Origin: an uncultured Rikenellaceae bacterium
GTDB taxonomy: Bacteria; Bacteroidota; Bacteroidia; Bacteroidales; Rikenellaceae
NCBI GenBank assembly: GCA_947176715.1
Contig: CAMWRR010000043.1
Coordinates: forward strand, 1 to 10,422
Direction: 5' to 3'
DNA length: 10,422 nt
The notes beneath the pieces were generated by a model, which was not told the origin of the DNA, did no database searches, and saw nothing but the letters and a program-made list of their open reading frames with translations. The translations under genes were made by a program, and so were the position numbers. Positions 1 through 6,805 of the stretch are shown here, in pieces (the first letter of the stretch is position 1; every line of letters starts with the position of its first letter).

Positions 1-37
1 AGTGACAAACACCACAAAAAAGCGCATGCAACTCAAA

Positions 38-53
38 TACGCCGTAAGGCGTA
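38..53. other. Small perfect hairpin (6-bp stem, GTAA loop)
   Basis: TACGCC at 38-43 pairs with GGCGTA at 48-53 across a four-base loop. Read on the + strand the loop is GUAA, a GNRA-type tetraloop. No thymine run follows on the + strand and only a weak one (TTTGAGTT) follows on the minus strand, so it is not a convincing terminator. It lies just ahead of the first repeat copy and may belong to the same structured region. Its function is unknown. Confidence 0.35.
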
Positions 54-58
54 CCTGC

Positions 59-364
59 CCGAGGCACGAGGGCAGTCAAACACTTTCCGCTTGGCGGTCT
101 TGAAGCGTAGCGGAAAGGCCGAGCGGGCCGGAGCCTCCCCCCTCGGAGGCCCGCAAGTGAGAGTAACGAAACTTAAGTCTTATTAACAAAAGGCCCCTAA
201 CCGCATCTATAAAACCTCCCGCGAGAAGCGGTCCCCCGCAGTCTCCGGCCCGCTCTCCGTCACCGCTTGAAATCAAAGCAGGGCCATTCTCAAACGCTCC
301 ATTCTGTTGGCAAGATAATAGACTAACCATCAGATTCTTGCAAAAACAAAAGGCGCATTAATTA
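59..364. repeat. Structured intergenic repeat, copy 1
   Basis: This is the first of two direct copies of a non-coding element of about 310 bases; the other is at 414-732. Both copies open with CCGAGGCACGAGGGC (59-73), then share CCGAGCGGGCCG (119-130), CGGAGGCCCGCAAGTGAG (144-161), an identical 93-base core (189-281), GTTGG (306-310) and CATTAATTA (356-364). The copy is rich in self-complementary segments. CTTTCCGC at 83-90 pairs with GCGGAAAG at 110-117. GCCTCC at 133-138 pairs with GGAGGC at 145-150. CCGC at 219-222 pairs with GCGG at 228-231. GAGCGGGCCGGAG at 121-133 is the exact complement of 243-255. An 84-codon minus-strand frame (76-330) crosses it, but copy 2 does not keep that frame open, so I do not call it a gene. 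No transposase or target-site duplication is visible. I do not recognise the family. Confidence 0.85.
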
Positions 365-413
365 TATATTATATTGTTATCCTGCAAGACTTATATCCGT
401 TGCGATATCCGGT

Positions 414-732
414 CCGAGGCACGAGGGCCGTAGGCCTTTCCGATTGGCGGACCCGGAGCGTTAGCGCAGGGGCCGAGCGGGCCGCACCTCGCGGTGGGCA
501 GAAAACTCCCCCGCCGGAGGCCCGCAAGTGAGGGTAACGGAGCTATAAGCGTTCTTCGTTAAAGGCCCCTAACCGCATCTATAAAACCTCCCGCGAGAAG
601 CGGTCCCCCGCAGTCTCCGGCCCGCTCTCCGTCACCGCTTGAAATCAAAGCAGAGCCATCACCAAATAAGATACTTTAGTTGGCGAGACGATAAATATAC
701 AATCAAACTCTTGTAAAAAAGTACATTAATTA
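414..732. repeat. Structured intergenic repeat, copy 2
   Basis: This is the second copy of the element at 59-364, in the same orientation, with about 50 bases between the copies. It keeps the opening 15-mer (414-428), CCGAGCGGGCCG (473-484), CGGAGGCCCGCAAGTGAG (515-532), the exact 93-base core (561-653) and the closing CATTAATTA (724-732). The segments between these blocks differ in both sequence and length, so the offset between copies drifts from about 355 to about 373 bases. GAGCGGGCCG at 475-484 can pair with CGGCCCGCTC at 618-627, which is 10 bp where copy 1 has 13. CACC at 485-488 pairs with GGTG at 493-496. The direct duplication is plain from the sequence; the biological role is unknown. 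Confidence 0.85.
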
Positions 733-878
733 AAAGCCACCGGCATACTCGCCCGCGCAACCCGACAGCTCAAGCGTTCAGACAACACGCACACCCCGAA
801 AATTTCCTCCCCGTACATTAAAGCAACACGCAAGAGCCGCAACCGGCGAAAATAATATAAACACTACCGCAACATCCG
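733..878. other. Non-coding spacer downstream of rluD
   Basis: This stretch separates the end of rluD from repeat copy 2. I see no gene in it. A small hairpin, GCCG (836-839) with CGGC (844-847), lies about 30 bases past the rluD stop. Its stem is only 4 bp and no thymine run follows on the minus strand, so I do not call it a terminator. Confidence 0.5.
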
Positions 879-1946
879 CTACCTGACATACCCCTCCCAC
901 TTGGCTATCACCGATGCCATATCGTCGGGCAGCTCCGAGTCGAACCTCATGAGTTCGCGTGTGCGTGGATGGACGAATCCGAGGGTCTTGGCGTGGAGGG
1001 CCTGTCTGGGCAGCATCTCGAAACAGTTGTCGATGAACTGCTTGTATTTGGCGAATGTGGTGCCGCGCAGTATGATGTCGCCGCCGTAACGCTCGTCGTT
1101 GAATAGGGGGTGTCCTATGTGCTCCATGTGTACGCGTATCTGGTGGGTGCGTCCCGTCTCCAAGCGACACTCTATGAGCGTGACGTAACCGAAACGCCTC
1201 AACACTCTGTAATGGGTCACGGCATGTTTGCCTATCGTCGGGTCGTCGTACACCGCCATCTTGAGCCGGTCTTTGGTGCTCCGCGCTATGTTACCGGTCA
1301 CCGTACCCTCGTCGGCCTCCATATTGCCCCATACCAAGGCTATGTAACGTCGCTCTATGGTGTGGTCGAAGAACTGTTTTGCAAGGTAGGCGTGCGATCC
1401 CTCGCTTTTGGCCACCACCAAAAGGCCGCTGGTGTTCTTGTCGATGCGGTGTACCAGTCCGGCCCTCATGTCGCCGTCGCGGAAGAGGGGCAGATCGCGC
1501 AGATGCCACGTCAGGGCGTTGACCAGCGTGCCCGTGTAGTTGCCGAAGCCGGGGTGTACCACCATGCCGGGACGTTTGTTGACCACTATCACGTCGTCGT
1601 CCTCATAAACTATGTCGAGCGGAATATCCTCGGGGATTATCTCCAATACCCGCATGGGGTAGGGTAGCACTACGCTTATGCGGTCGAGCGGCTTTACCTT
1701 GTAGCTCGACTTTACCGGTTTGTCGCCTACCAGTACGTTGCCCGCGTCGGCGGCAGCCTGTATGCGGCTTCGCGATCTGTCGGACATGCGCTCGCACAGG
1801 AACTTGTCCACGCGCATGGGGCTCTGGCCCTTGTCTACGACTATGGCGAAGTGTTCGTACATACGGTCGTCGTCCCCCTCCTCCTCTTCGGAGAGCAGCG
1901 GCGACGCGAGGGGCTCCTCCTCGTTGTAGTCGATAGTGTCTTTCAT
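879..1946 (-). CDS. rluD: Ribosomal large subunit pseudouridine synthase, RluD family
   Basis: This enzyme isomerises specific uridines in 23S rRNA to pseudouridine; RluD in E. coli modifies helix 69. The 355-residue product has an acidic N-terminal extension (12 Asp/Glu in residues 1-30), an S4-type RNA-binding domain at about 44-92, and a RluA/RluD catalytic domain from about 110 to 345. The active-site block GLVHRIDKNTSGLLVVAK covers 163-180. Asp169 in HRID is the expected catalytic aspartate; the more usual spelling is HRLDKDTSG. RTHQIRVHM is the second conserved block. The ATG lies one base after the TAG stop of the upstream PASTA gene (TAGCATG), so the two are probably co-transcribed and coupled. 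An internal Met29 is possible, but an acidic leader before YEHF is usual for Bacteroidota homologues. The family is secure; assignment to RluD rather than a sister enzyme rests on the S4 domain, overall similarity and gene context. Confidence 0.92.
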   Translation of the reverse strand: MKDTIDYNEEEPLASPLLSEEEEGDDDRMYEHFAIVVDKGQSPMRVDKFLCERMSDRSRSRIQAAADAGNVLVGDKPVKSSYKVKPLDRISVVLPYPMRVLEIIPEDIPLDIVYEDDDVIVVNKRPGMVVHPGFGNYTGTLVNALTWHLRDLPLFRDGDMRAGLVHRIDKNTSGLLVVAKSEGSHAYLAKQFFDHTIERRYIALVWGNMEADEGTVTGNIARSTKDRLKMAVYDDPTIGKHAVTHYRVLRRFGYVTLIECRLETGRTHQIRVHMEHIGHPLFNDERYGGDIILRGTTFAKYKQFIDNCFEMLPRQALHAKTLGFVHPRTRELMRFDSELPDDMASVIAKWEGYVR

Positions 1947-1947
1947 G

Positions 1948-2748
1948 CTATTTCCCCGTGAGCTTGTCGATTTTGGCTTTGTCGCTGGTGGCTTTCAAAG
2001 AGATGGTGCGTCCGTACATGGCGGTGCTCCGGCGCGGCAAAGATTGGCCGTATACGCGGGCCTCCGAGGAGTTGACGGCGTTATATCCTCCGTCGTATGC
2101 TATCTCGCCCACGTTGAAGCCGGCCTCCCACAGCTTGTTGCAGGCCTGATCGACGGTCAGCCCCGATAGGTCGGGCACGTATGGATCGGGGTCCACAGGG
2201 TTCATGCCCACTACGAGGGTGACGCCGCTGCCTACCTCGCCCATGACCTGACCTCCGGCCGACACGCGTTTGCCCTTGTATGTCTGGTCGAGGACGTTGT
2301 TGGTTGCCAGGTCGCTCTTGTATTCGAGACGCTCTATGACCAGTCCGGCCCCCACTATCTTGTTCTTGGCCTGTCTGAGAGAGAAGCCCGTGACGTAGGG
2401 CACAGGCACCATCTTGGGCTTGTGGGTGTTGGTGGTGAGGAAGATACGACGTCCCGACTTGACCACGTTACCGGCTTTGGGATACTGCTCTATTATGGCC
2501 CCTTTGGCCATGCCCACCACGTATATGGAGTCTATCACCTCCAACCGGAGGTCGTTCTTCTTGGCGGCACGACGGGCCTCGTCGAGGGTCATGCCCTTGA
2601 AGTCGGGCACATTGTAACGCTGGCCGTGACGCGTGGCTATCGACAACACTATCTGCGTCACCACCAACAATATGACTATCAGCGAAACGGCCAATATTAT
2701 GTTACGGAGCAGAAAATTCTCCCTTATGGTATCTATTATCTTTTTCAT
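1948..2748 (-). CDS. Membrane-anchored protein with three PASTA domains
   Basis: The 266-residue product has a short basic N-terminus, one transmembrane helix at about residues 16-37, and then three PASTA-like repeats at about 42-109, 111-182 and 187-253. Each repeat opens with a VP(D/Y) motif (NVPDFKGMTLDEA, VPVPYVTGFSLRQA, YVPDLSGLTVDQA), and the first two carry a turn of the AGxxVxxG kind. The helix should leave the repeats outside the cytoplasm as a signal anchor. PASTA domains elsewhere bind peptidoglycan or beta-lactams at the ends of Ser/Thr kinases and penicillin-binding proteins. Here no kinase or transpeptidase domain is attached, so the protein has only the sensory or binding part. 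It is followed one base later by rluD, a pairing I recall as common in Bacteroidota. Its exact function is unknown; a cell-wall role is inferred from the domains alone. Confidence 0.9.
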   Translation of the reverse strand: MKKIIDTIRENFLLRNIILAVSLIVILLVVTQIVLSIATRHGQRYNVPDFKGMTLDEARRAAKKNDLRLEVIDSIYVVGMAKGAIIEQYPKAGNVVKSGRRIFLTTNTHKPKMVPVPYVTGFSLRQAKNKIVGAGLVIERLEYKSDLATNNVLDQTYKGKRVSAGGQVMGEVGSGVTLVVGMNPVDPDPYVPDLSGLTVDQACNKLWEAGFNVGEIAYDGGYNAVNSSEARVYGQSLPRRSTAMYGRTISLKATSDKAKIDKLTGK

Positions 2749-2769
2749 TGCACGCTATGTTTACGACCG

Positions 2770-2777
2770 TAAAGGTA
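2770..2777 (-). promoter_or_regulatory. Weak candidate -7 box for the PASTA-rluD unit
   Basis: Read on the minus strand this is TACCTTTA, one base away from the Bacteroidota -7 consensus TAnnTTTG. It sits 21 bases before the ATG of the PASTA gene. No TTG or TTTG is found at the expected distance upstream, so the call is weak and a leaderless-like short transcript would be implied. Confidence 0.25.
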
Positions 2778-3100
2778 GTTATTTTTAATATGAGTTATTA
2801 TATGACGGCACCTCTTATTTGACATCGGCCTGATGCGATGATTGTTGTATGTTGCTGTAATGCAGTTGTTTATGCGCGATTGCAGTGGCACGCTCCGCCC
2901 GAATTTTAGTGGCGGGCGAGTATCTTGTCGTTATAGCCGGCAAGGCAGGCGCTGCAATGCTTTAGGCCTGACCGTATGCGCATTAGCCGTGGTTCTATGC
3001 CCTTATGTCGGCCCTATTGCCGGCAAGGGGTGAGAGCCATAGGCAAGCACTCCTTATAAAATGTGCTGTTTTAGATGAAGATACCCGGCATCACAGGTCC

Positions 3101-3110
3101 GGAGCGCTCC
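3101..3110. other. Perfect 10-base palindrome downstream of rfbB
   Basis: GGAGCGCTCC reads the same on both strands. TCAC at about 3091 and GTGA at about 3115 extend it as an imperfect outer inverted repeat with mismatched spacers. It lies about 80 bases past the rfbB stop. It could form part of a transcript-end hairpin or be a dimeric protein-binding site. No thymine run follows directly on the minus strand. Confidence 0.3.
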
Positions 3111-3188
3111 TGACGTGATATTTAACAGATATTGCGAATAAAACGCGGGCCTCTGTCGGGTGATTCTATGTCCGAGGCGAGGTGTGCT

Positions 3189-4250
3189 CTATCGTCCGCC
3201 GTACATGGCCTCGTAGTATCTCATATACTCTCCGGAGGTCACGCTGTCTGTCCATGCCCGGTTGTCGAGATACCACCGCACCGTGCGTTCCAACCCCTCG
3301 TCGAGGCTCACCTTCGGACGCCATCCTAATTCGTCGGCGAGCTTTGATGCGTTTATGGCGTAACGCAGGTCGTGTCCCTTTCGGTCGGCGACGTATGTTA
3401 TAAGGTCGAGGCTCGTGCCGGGAGCCTTGCCGGTGAGCCTGTCCACGGTCTCTATTATGCCCTTTACCATCTCTATGTTCCTGCGCTCGCATCCGCCGCC
3501 GATGTTGTAGCTCTCGCCGGGACATCCCCTGTGGAACACCGTGTCTATTGCCCGGGCGTGGTCCTCTACGTAGAGCCAGTCTCTGACGTTATCGCCGCTT
3601 CCGTATACGGGTATGGCTCTGCGGTGCAGTATGTTGTTGATGCACAGGGGTATCAGCTTCTCGGGGAACTGGTACGGACCGTAGTTGTTGGAGCAGTTGG
3701 TTATCACCGTCGGCATGCCGAATGTGTCGTGATAGGCCCTGACGAAGTGGTCGCTCGACGCCTTGGAGGCCGAATAGGGGCTGTGGGGGTCGTAGGCGGT
3801 GGTCTCGGAGAAGGGGGTGTCGTCGGGTCCTAGTGTGCCGTAGACCTCGTCGGTGGATATGTGGTGGAACAGTTTGCCGTCGTAACGTCCGTCCCACTGT
3901 CTACGGGCCGCCTCCAACAACGACAGCGTGCCCATGACATTGGTGCGCGCGAATGCGAAAGGGTCGGTTATGGAGCGGTCTACATGGCTCTCTGCGGCTA
4001 AGTGTACGATGCCGTCTATCTCGTATCGTAAGAGCAGGTCGCATACGCTCTCCATATCGCAGATGTCCCCTTTGACGAATGTATAGTTGGGGCACCTCTC
4101 CACGTCGGCGAGGTTGGCGGGGTTGCCCGCGTATGTCAGCTTGTCGAGGTTGACGATGCGATAGGAGGGGTACCTCCCGACGAACAGACGTACCACATGC
4201 GAGCCGATGAATCCGGCCCCTCCCGTTATCAATATGTTTCTCTCCGCCAT
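3189..4250 (-). CDS. rfbB: dTDP-glucose 4,6-dehydratase
   Basis: RmlB/RfbB converts dTDP-D-glucose to dTDP-4-keto-6-deoxy-D-glucose using bound NAD+, the second step of dTDP-L-rhamnose synthesis in the cytoplasm. The 353-residue length is normal for the family. It is an extended short-chain dehydrogenase: GGAGFIGSHVV gives the Rossmann glycines (G10, G13, G16), STDEVYG at 132-138 holds the Thr-Asp-Glu catalytic set (T133, D134, E135), and YSASK gives Tyr159 and Lys163. HLAAESHVDRS (83-93) and NNYGPYQFPEKLIP (188-201) are typical RmlB blocks. The D-E pair in place of other residues separates it from UDP-galactose epimerases. Its ATG overlaps the rfbD stop by one base (TAATG), so it is the last gene of the operon and probably translationally coupled. 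Confidence 0.97.
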   Translation of the reverse strand: MAERNILITGGAGFIGSHVVRLFVGRYPSYRIVNLDKLTYAGNPANLADVERCPNYTFVKGDICDMESVCDLLLRYEIDGIVHLAAESHVDRSITDPFAFARTNVMGTLSLLEAARRQWDGRYDGKLFHHISTDEVYGTLGPDDTPFSETTAYDPHSPYSASKASSDHFVRAYHDTFGMPTVITNCSNNYGPYQFPEKLIPLCINNILHRRAIPVYGSGDNVRDWLYVEDHARAIDTVFHRGCPGESYNIGGGCERRNIEMVKGIIETVDRLTGKAPGTSLDLITYVADRKGHDLRYAINASKLADELGWRPKVSLDEGLERTVRWYLDNRAWTDSVTSGEYMRYYEAMYGGR

Positions 4251-5128
4251 TATCTTGTCTCTTCTTTAATCTCCTCTATGCACCTTTTGAGCGAGTCGCG
4301 CCAGTAGGGTATCTCTATCTTGAACCTCTCCTTGAATTTCGATTTGTCGAGCACCGAGAATGCCGGTCGCCGTGCCTTGCATTGGAAACGGTCCGAGCGG
4401 CACGCCTCTATCGTGCGCACGCTCCGTCCGGCCAGCTCGGCCGTTTGACGGGCCAGGTCGAACCACGAACATACCCCCTCGTCGGAGTAGTGGTATATTC
4501 CTTCGTTTCCCTCGTAGAGTCTCCTCTCCGTTATGTCGAATACGGCATCGGCCAAGTCGCCGGCGTATGTGGGGCTGCCTGTCTGGTCGAATACCACCTC
4601 CATACGGTCGCCGCGGGCGGTGCGGTCCAGTACGGTCTTGACGAAATTCCTGCCGAATCGGGAGTAGAGCCACGAGGTGCGTAATATTATATGGCGGCAT
4701 CCGCTCTCTGCAACGGCCCGTTCGCCGGCCGCCTTGCTGGCCCCGTACACGTTGAGCGGCGATGCGGGGTGCTCCTCGGAGTAGGGGAGCGACGATGCGC
4801 CGTCGAAAACGTAGTCGGTGGATATGTGTATCAGAGTCGCCCCCCGTTCCCTGCACGCTTCGGCGAGATAGCCCGGAGCGGTGGCGTTGACCAGCATGGC
4901 CTCGTCACGATGGCTCTCGGCGCCCTCCACGTCGGTATAGGCGGCGCAGTTGACCACTACGGAGGCTCCGGTGCCCTCCATGAGGCGGGCGATGGAGCGG
5001 GGGTCGGTTATGTCGAGGTCGCCGCGGCCGGCGAATATCCACCGGTCGGACGAGCCGGCGCACGACAGGCGCAGATGTCTGCCGAGCTGGCCGTCGGCCC
5101 CGGTCGCTATGATGGTCTTGCCGCTCAT
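4250..5128 (-). CDS. rfbD: dTDP-4-dehydrorhamnose reductase
   Basis: RmlD/RfbD reduces dTDP-4-keto-L-rhamnose to dTDP-L-rhamnose with NAD(P)H, the final pathway step. The 292-residue protein starts with a Rossmann motif TGADGQLG (9-16). It has ISTDYVFDG (102-110) and the YGASK motif giving Tyr128 and Lys132, and ends with the RPAFSVLD block (254-261), the RPxxSxLD signature of this family. LRTSWLYSRFGRNFVKT (149-165) is also typical. The ATG overlaps the rfbC stop in an ATGA arrangement and the stop overlaps rfbB by one base, so the gene sits tightly inside the operon. It is on the same strand with codon use like its neighbours, and there is no sign of disruption. Confusion with other extended SDR enzymes is unlikely given the C-terminal block and context. 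Confidence 0.96.
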   Translation of the reverse strand: MSGKTIIATGADGQLGRHLRLSCAGSSDRWIFAGRGDLDITDPRSIARLMEGTGASVVVNCAAYTDVEGAESHRDEAMLVNATAPGYLAEACRERGATLIHISTDYVFDGASSLPYSEEHPASPLNVYGASKAAGERAVAESGCRHIILRTSWLYSRFGRNFVKTVLDRTARGDRMEVVFDQTGSPTYAGDLADAVFDITERRLYEGNEGIYHYSDEGVCSWFDLARQTAELAGRSVRTIEACRSDRFQCKARRPAFSVLDKSKFKERFKIEIPYWRDSLKRCIEEIKEETR

Positions 5129-5706
5129 CGTAACTCTTCGTAATAGTCGGTGTTATAGTCGAACAGCCCCTCTGCCTCGGAGAGGTACGGGTGGCGGGCA
5201 TCTTTGGGCGACAGCGTCACCTTGTCGCTCTCCACGCCCCACTCTATGGCTAACGCGGAGTCGTTCCACGCTATGCCCCCCTCGCTTTCGGGGGCGTAGA
5301 AGGCGTCGCACTTGTATTGTACCGTGGCCCGGTCGCTGAGCACCGAGAAGCCGTGGGCGAAGCCGCGGGGGATGAATAGCTGACGCCGGTTGTCTGCCGA
5401 TAGCTCTACGGCCACGTGGTGTCCGAAGGTGGGCGACCCTGCACGTATGTCTACCGCTACGTCGAGCACGCGCCCGACCGTCACGCGCACCAGTTTGCTC
5501 TGGGCATGGGGCGCCCGCTGGAAATGGAGCCCCCGCAACACGCCGTAGGACGATGACGACTCGTTGTCCTGCACGAACACCGTGCGGCGCACCAGACGGT
5601 CGAACTCTCTCTGCGAGAAGCTCTCGAAGAAATATCCGCGGCCATCCTCGAACAGGCGCGGCTCTATTATTACCACGCCCTCTATCCCGGTCTTAATAAC
5701 GTTCAC
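5125..5706 (-). CDS. rfbC: dTDP-4-dehydrorhamnose 3,5-epimerase
   Basis: RmlC/RfbC epimerises C3 and C5 of dTDP-4-keto-6-deoxy-D-glucose without a cofactor, the third pathway step. The 193-residue protein is a single cupin. RGLHFQ (59-63 and on) holds the expected catalytic base His61. VQYKCDAFYAPESEGGI (129-145) contains the tyrosine region, with Tyr131 the likely acid. Asp169 in SPKDA probably pairs with the histidine. FIPRGFAHGF (111-120) is the usual cupin strand block. The start is GTG at 5706-5704, inside the last codons of rfbA, giving a 14-base overlap; it yields MNVIKTGIEG, which fits the usual family N-terminus, and no ATG fits better. The stop overlaps rfbD as ATGA. The residue roles are inferred by analogy with solved RmlC enzymes. 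Confidence 0.95.
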   Translation of the reverse strand: MNVIKTGIEGVVIIEPRLFEDGRGYFFESFSQREFDRLVRRTVFVQDNESSSSYGVLRGLHFQRAPHAQSKLVRVTVGRVLDVAVDIRAGSPTFGHHVAVELSADNRRQLFIPRGFAHGFSVLSDRATVQYKCDAFYAPESEGGIAWNDSALAIEWGVESDKVTLSPKDARHPYLSEAEGLFDYNTDYYEELR

Positions 5707-6577
5707 TTTCCGCCAGTTTAAGCAAATACCGTCCGTATTGGTTCTGCGCCATCGTACGCGCCGAGGCGAGCAACCGCTCCCTGTCGATCCACCCCTTGAC
5801 GAAAGCTATCTCCTCCAGACAGGCCACCTTGAGCCCCTGTCGCTTCTCGAGCACCTCTATGAATATGGATGCCTCGCTCAGAGAGTCGTGGGTGCCGGTA
5901 TCGAGCCACGCGAAGCCGCTCTCCAGCCTCTCTACCTCGAGACGTCCCTCTTCGAGAAAGGAGCGGTTGACCGATGTTATCTCTATCTCGCCGCGCTGTG
6001 AGGGCGAGGTGGCGCGGGCCTTCTCTATCACGTCGTTGGGGTAGAAGTATAGCCCCACCACGGCATAGTTCGACTTAGGCTCGGAGGGCTTCTCCTCTAT
6101 GGAGAGACACCTGCCCGACGGGTCGAACTCCGCTACGCCGTAACGTTCGGGGTCGTTGACACGGTAGCCGAATATGGTGGCCTTATCGTCGCGCTCCGCC
6201 GTCTCGACGGCTCTTCCGAGTATGGCGGGGAATCCGGCGCCTTGGAATATGTTGTCGCCGAGGATGAGGCAGACGCTGTCGTCGCCTATGAACCTCTCGG
6301 CTATGAGAAACGCCTGCGCTATGCCGTCCGGCGACGGTTGCTCGGCATATTCCAGCCGTATGCCGTAGTCGGAGCCGTCGCCCAACAGACGTCGGAACGA
6401 GGGCAGGTCCGCAGGGGTCGATATCACCATTATGTCGCGTATGCCCGCATACATCAGCACCGATAACGGATAGTATATCATCGGTTTGTCGTAGACGGGA
6501 AGCAGCTGCTTGCTAACCCCTTTAGTTATGGGGTAGAGACGGGTGCCGCTCCCCCCAGCCAAGACTATGCCTTTCAT
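5693..6577 (-). CDS. rfbA: Glucose-1-phosphate thymidylyltransferase
   Basis: RmlA/RfbA joins dTTP and glucose-1-phosphate to give dTDP-glucose and pyrophosphate, the committing step of dTDP-L-rhamnose synthesis. The 294-residue length is standard. The nucleotide-binding loop is LAGGSGTRLYPITKG (6-20), followed by SKQLLPVYDKPMIYYPLS (22-39). LGDNIF (106-111) gives the metal-binding Asp108, WLDTGTH (224-230) gives the second aspartate Asp226, and EEKP (161-164) holds the sugar-binding lysine. The gene is the first of four in the order A-C-D-B. A 228-base gap separates it from the preceding permease gene and carries a good promoter match. RmlA is usually feedback-inhibited by dTDP-rhamnose, but nothing in the sequence here shows this directly. 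Confidence 0.97.
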   Translation of the reverse strand: MKGIVLAGGSGTRLYPITKGVSKQLLPVYDKPMIYYPLSVLMYAGIRDIMVISTPADLPSFRRLLGDGSDYGIRLEYAEQPSPDGIAQAFLIAERFIGDDSVCLILGDNIFQGAGFPAILGRAVETAERDDKATIFGYRVNDPERYGVAEFDPSGRCLSIEEKPSEPKSNYAVVGLYFYPNDVIEKARATSPSQRGEIEITSVNRSFLEEGRLEVERLESGFAWLDTGTHDSLSEASIFIEVLEKRQGLKVACLEEIAFVKGWIDRERLLASARTMAQNQYGRYLLKLAESERY

Positions 6578-6620
6578 ACGGTGTCGGTTAACGACCGGAT
6601 ACCTCCCACCCGGTCGATTA

Positions 6621-6651
6621 CAAAAGTAATGATATTTGTAATAAAATCAAG
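6621..6651 (-). promoter_or_regulatory. Bacteroidota-type promoter for the rfbACDB operon
   Basis: On the minus strand TACTTTTG (6628-6621) matches the Bacteroidota -7 consensus TAnnTTTG exactly. CTTG (6651-6648) lies upstream with 19 bases between the TTG and the TA, the spacing expected of the -33 box. The start of transcription would fall near 6614, giving a leader of about 35-40 bases before the rfbA ATG at 6577. The surrounding stretch is AT-rich, unlike the rest of the gap. I see no operator-like repeat. This supports the rfb genes as a separate operon from the upstream phospholipid cluster. Confidence 0.65.
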
Positions 6652-6805
6652 GGAGATACCTTACAGGAGTGTTTTAGGGTGGCCCCTTGCGACGTGTGAG
6701 CGTCATGGGCAGGGGCGGTGCCGTCATGCGTGTCTTTCAGCGGTGTCTTCCGCATCGCGGTTGTTGTCCGAAAGCCCGCGTCATGGGCGGCTCTGCCCTC
6801 TACTG

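Larger units (their letters stand above)
2749..3188. other. 440-base intergenic region between rfbB and the PASTA gene
   Basis: I see no convincing gene here. A 63-codon + strand frame (2842-3033) has no recognisable protein features. Visible small structures are a stem made by the halves of 2893-2918 (GCCCG against CGGGC, with a flanking CTC/GAG pair and one bulge), a 10-base perfect palindrome GGAGCGCTCC at 3101-3110, and the 10-mer GCCGGCAAGG occurring twice (about 2936 and about 3018). The region must hold the end of the rfb transcript and probably the start of the PASTA-rluD transcript, but neither site is clear. Base composition is uneven, AT-rich near the PASTA start and GC-rich in the middle. 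It could be a decayed gene remnant or contain an unrecognised RNA. Confidence 0.6.

Noticed and set aside
76..330. An 84-codon minus-strand frame in repeat copy 1
   Set aside because: Copy 2 carries the same core sequence but not the same open frame on both sides, so the frame is more likely a by-product of the repeat than a gene.
59..732. CRISPR array or insertion sequence
   Set aside because: There are only two long units, no short regular repeat with unique spacers, no transposase frame, and no target-site duplication that I can find.
836..847. Possible rluD terminator hairpin
   Set aside because: The stem is only 4 bp and no thymine run follows on the minus strand.
2842..3033. A 63-codon + strand frame in the rfbB-PASTA gap
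   Set aside because: It is Cys- and Arg-rich with no recognisable features, runs against all neighbouring genes, and is the length expected by chance in GC-rich DNA.
6652..6805. Terminator after the permease gene
   Set aside because: I looked for a GC-rich hairpin followed by thymines on the minus strand and found only stems of about 4 bp without a thymine run.
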